Assembly: GCA_013698165.1 (NCBI GenBank)
Contig: JACCVN010000470.1
Coordinates: 1 to 6,010, forward strand
Reading direction: 5' to 3'
DNA: 6,010 bases
Source: Parachlamydiaceae bacterium
Lineage (GTDB): Bacteria > Chlamydiota > Chlamydiia > Chlamydiales > Parachlamydiaceae
In this document: one piece after another, positions 5,950 to 6,010 of the stretch
Layout: each line of letters begins with the position of its first letter
Numbering within the stretch: the stretch's first letter is position 1
Program-made: the position numbers and the translations under genes
Notes under the pieces: generated by a model
What the model saw: the letters and a program-made list of their open reading frames with translations, nothing else
The model's database searches: none
Told to the model about the DNA's origin: nothing

Positions 5950-6010
5950 GTTGAGCTCATTTAAAAAGGCCCTGTATTGTACAATACAGGGCCTTTTAAA
6001 TAAGCTCAAC
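5950..6010. terminator. Near-perfect 61-base palindrome, likely bidirectional intrinsic terminator
   Basis: The core GGCCCTGTATTGT (5968-5980) is exactly complementary to ACAATACAGGGCC (5981-5993). It is flanked by AAAAA on the left and TTTT on the right, as in terminators working on both strands. The pairing continues outward to GTTGAGCT (5950-5957) and AGCTCAAC (6003-6010), interrupted only by one mismatch and one bulged A. It would end the DUF47 transcript and possibly a converging gene beyond the window. The outer arms are longer than a terminator needs. Confidence 0.75.

Noticed and set aside
5782..6009. 75-codon - strand frame over the end of the DUF47 gene
   Set aside because: It overlaps a confidently identified gene on the opposite strand and would begin inside the terminator palindrome. 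It has no recognisable product.
1..6010. Defence system, toxin-antitoxin pair, CRISPR array or integrated element
   Set aside because: No Cas, nuclease, toxin, integrase or transposase motifs and no regularly spaced repeats are visible. The recognised genes are housekeeping families.

Overview
The window is AT-leaning bacterial DNA carrying six protein-coding regions, all on the + strand, separated by intergenic stretches rich in small palindromes. No rRNA, tRNA, CRISPR array or intact insertion sequence is visible. The gene set (a ComF-type phosphoribosyltransferase, an RsuA/RluB-family pseudouridine synthase, an Rsm22-type methyltransferase, a large unrecognised soluble protein and a DUF47/TIGR00153 PhoU-like protein) and the protein style suggest an environmental chlamydia (Parachlamydiales-like). 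A Legionella/Coxiella-like intracellular gammaproteobacterium is the main alternative. This assignment is inference from gene content, because nothing in the window is taxonomically diagnostic.

Layout: positions 1-159 hold the C-terminal end of an unrecognised protein. Positions 184-978 hold comF, closely spaced behind it. Positions 979-1356 are intergenic: they begin with a large imperfect hairpin that starts at the comF stop, continue with a possible gene remnant on the - strand, and end with a good sigma70-type promoter whose -10 box lies inside a perfect inverted repeat. Positions 1363-2100 (pseudouridine synthase) and 2090-3265 (Rsm22-like methyltransferase) overlap by 11 bases and form a two-gene ribosome-modification unit. 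Positions 3400-5019 encode a 539-residue protein of unknown function. Positions 5020-5215 are intergenic, with a second copy of the palindromic motif seen after comF, a 12-base direct repeat and a candidate promoter. Positions 5216-5890 encode the DUF47 protein. Positions 5950-6010 form a near-perfect palindrome, probably a bidirectional terminator, that runs exactly to the end of the window.

Functionally, the clearest unit is the rRNA/ribosome-maturation pair. The methyltransferase keeps four cysteines (C238, C244, C254, C321) in the order and approximate spacing of the [4Fe-4S] site of mitochondrial METTL17/Rsm22. The DUF47 protein belongs to a family that usually sits beside a PiT phosphate permease, but no permease follows within the window. 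The items most worth a second look are the 539-residue orphan protein, the matched GTCTC-loop palindromes placed after two different genes, and the promoter-overlapping inverted repeat before the pseudouridine synthase. I did not find convincing evidence of a whole new multi-gene system.
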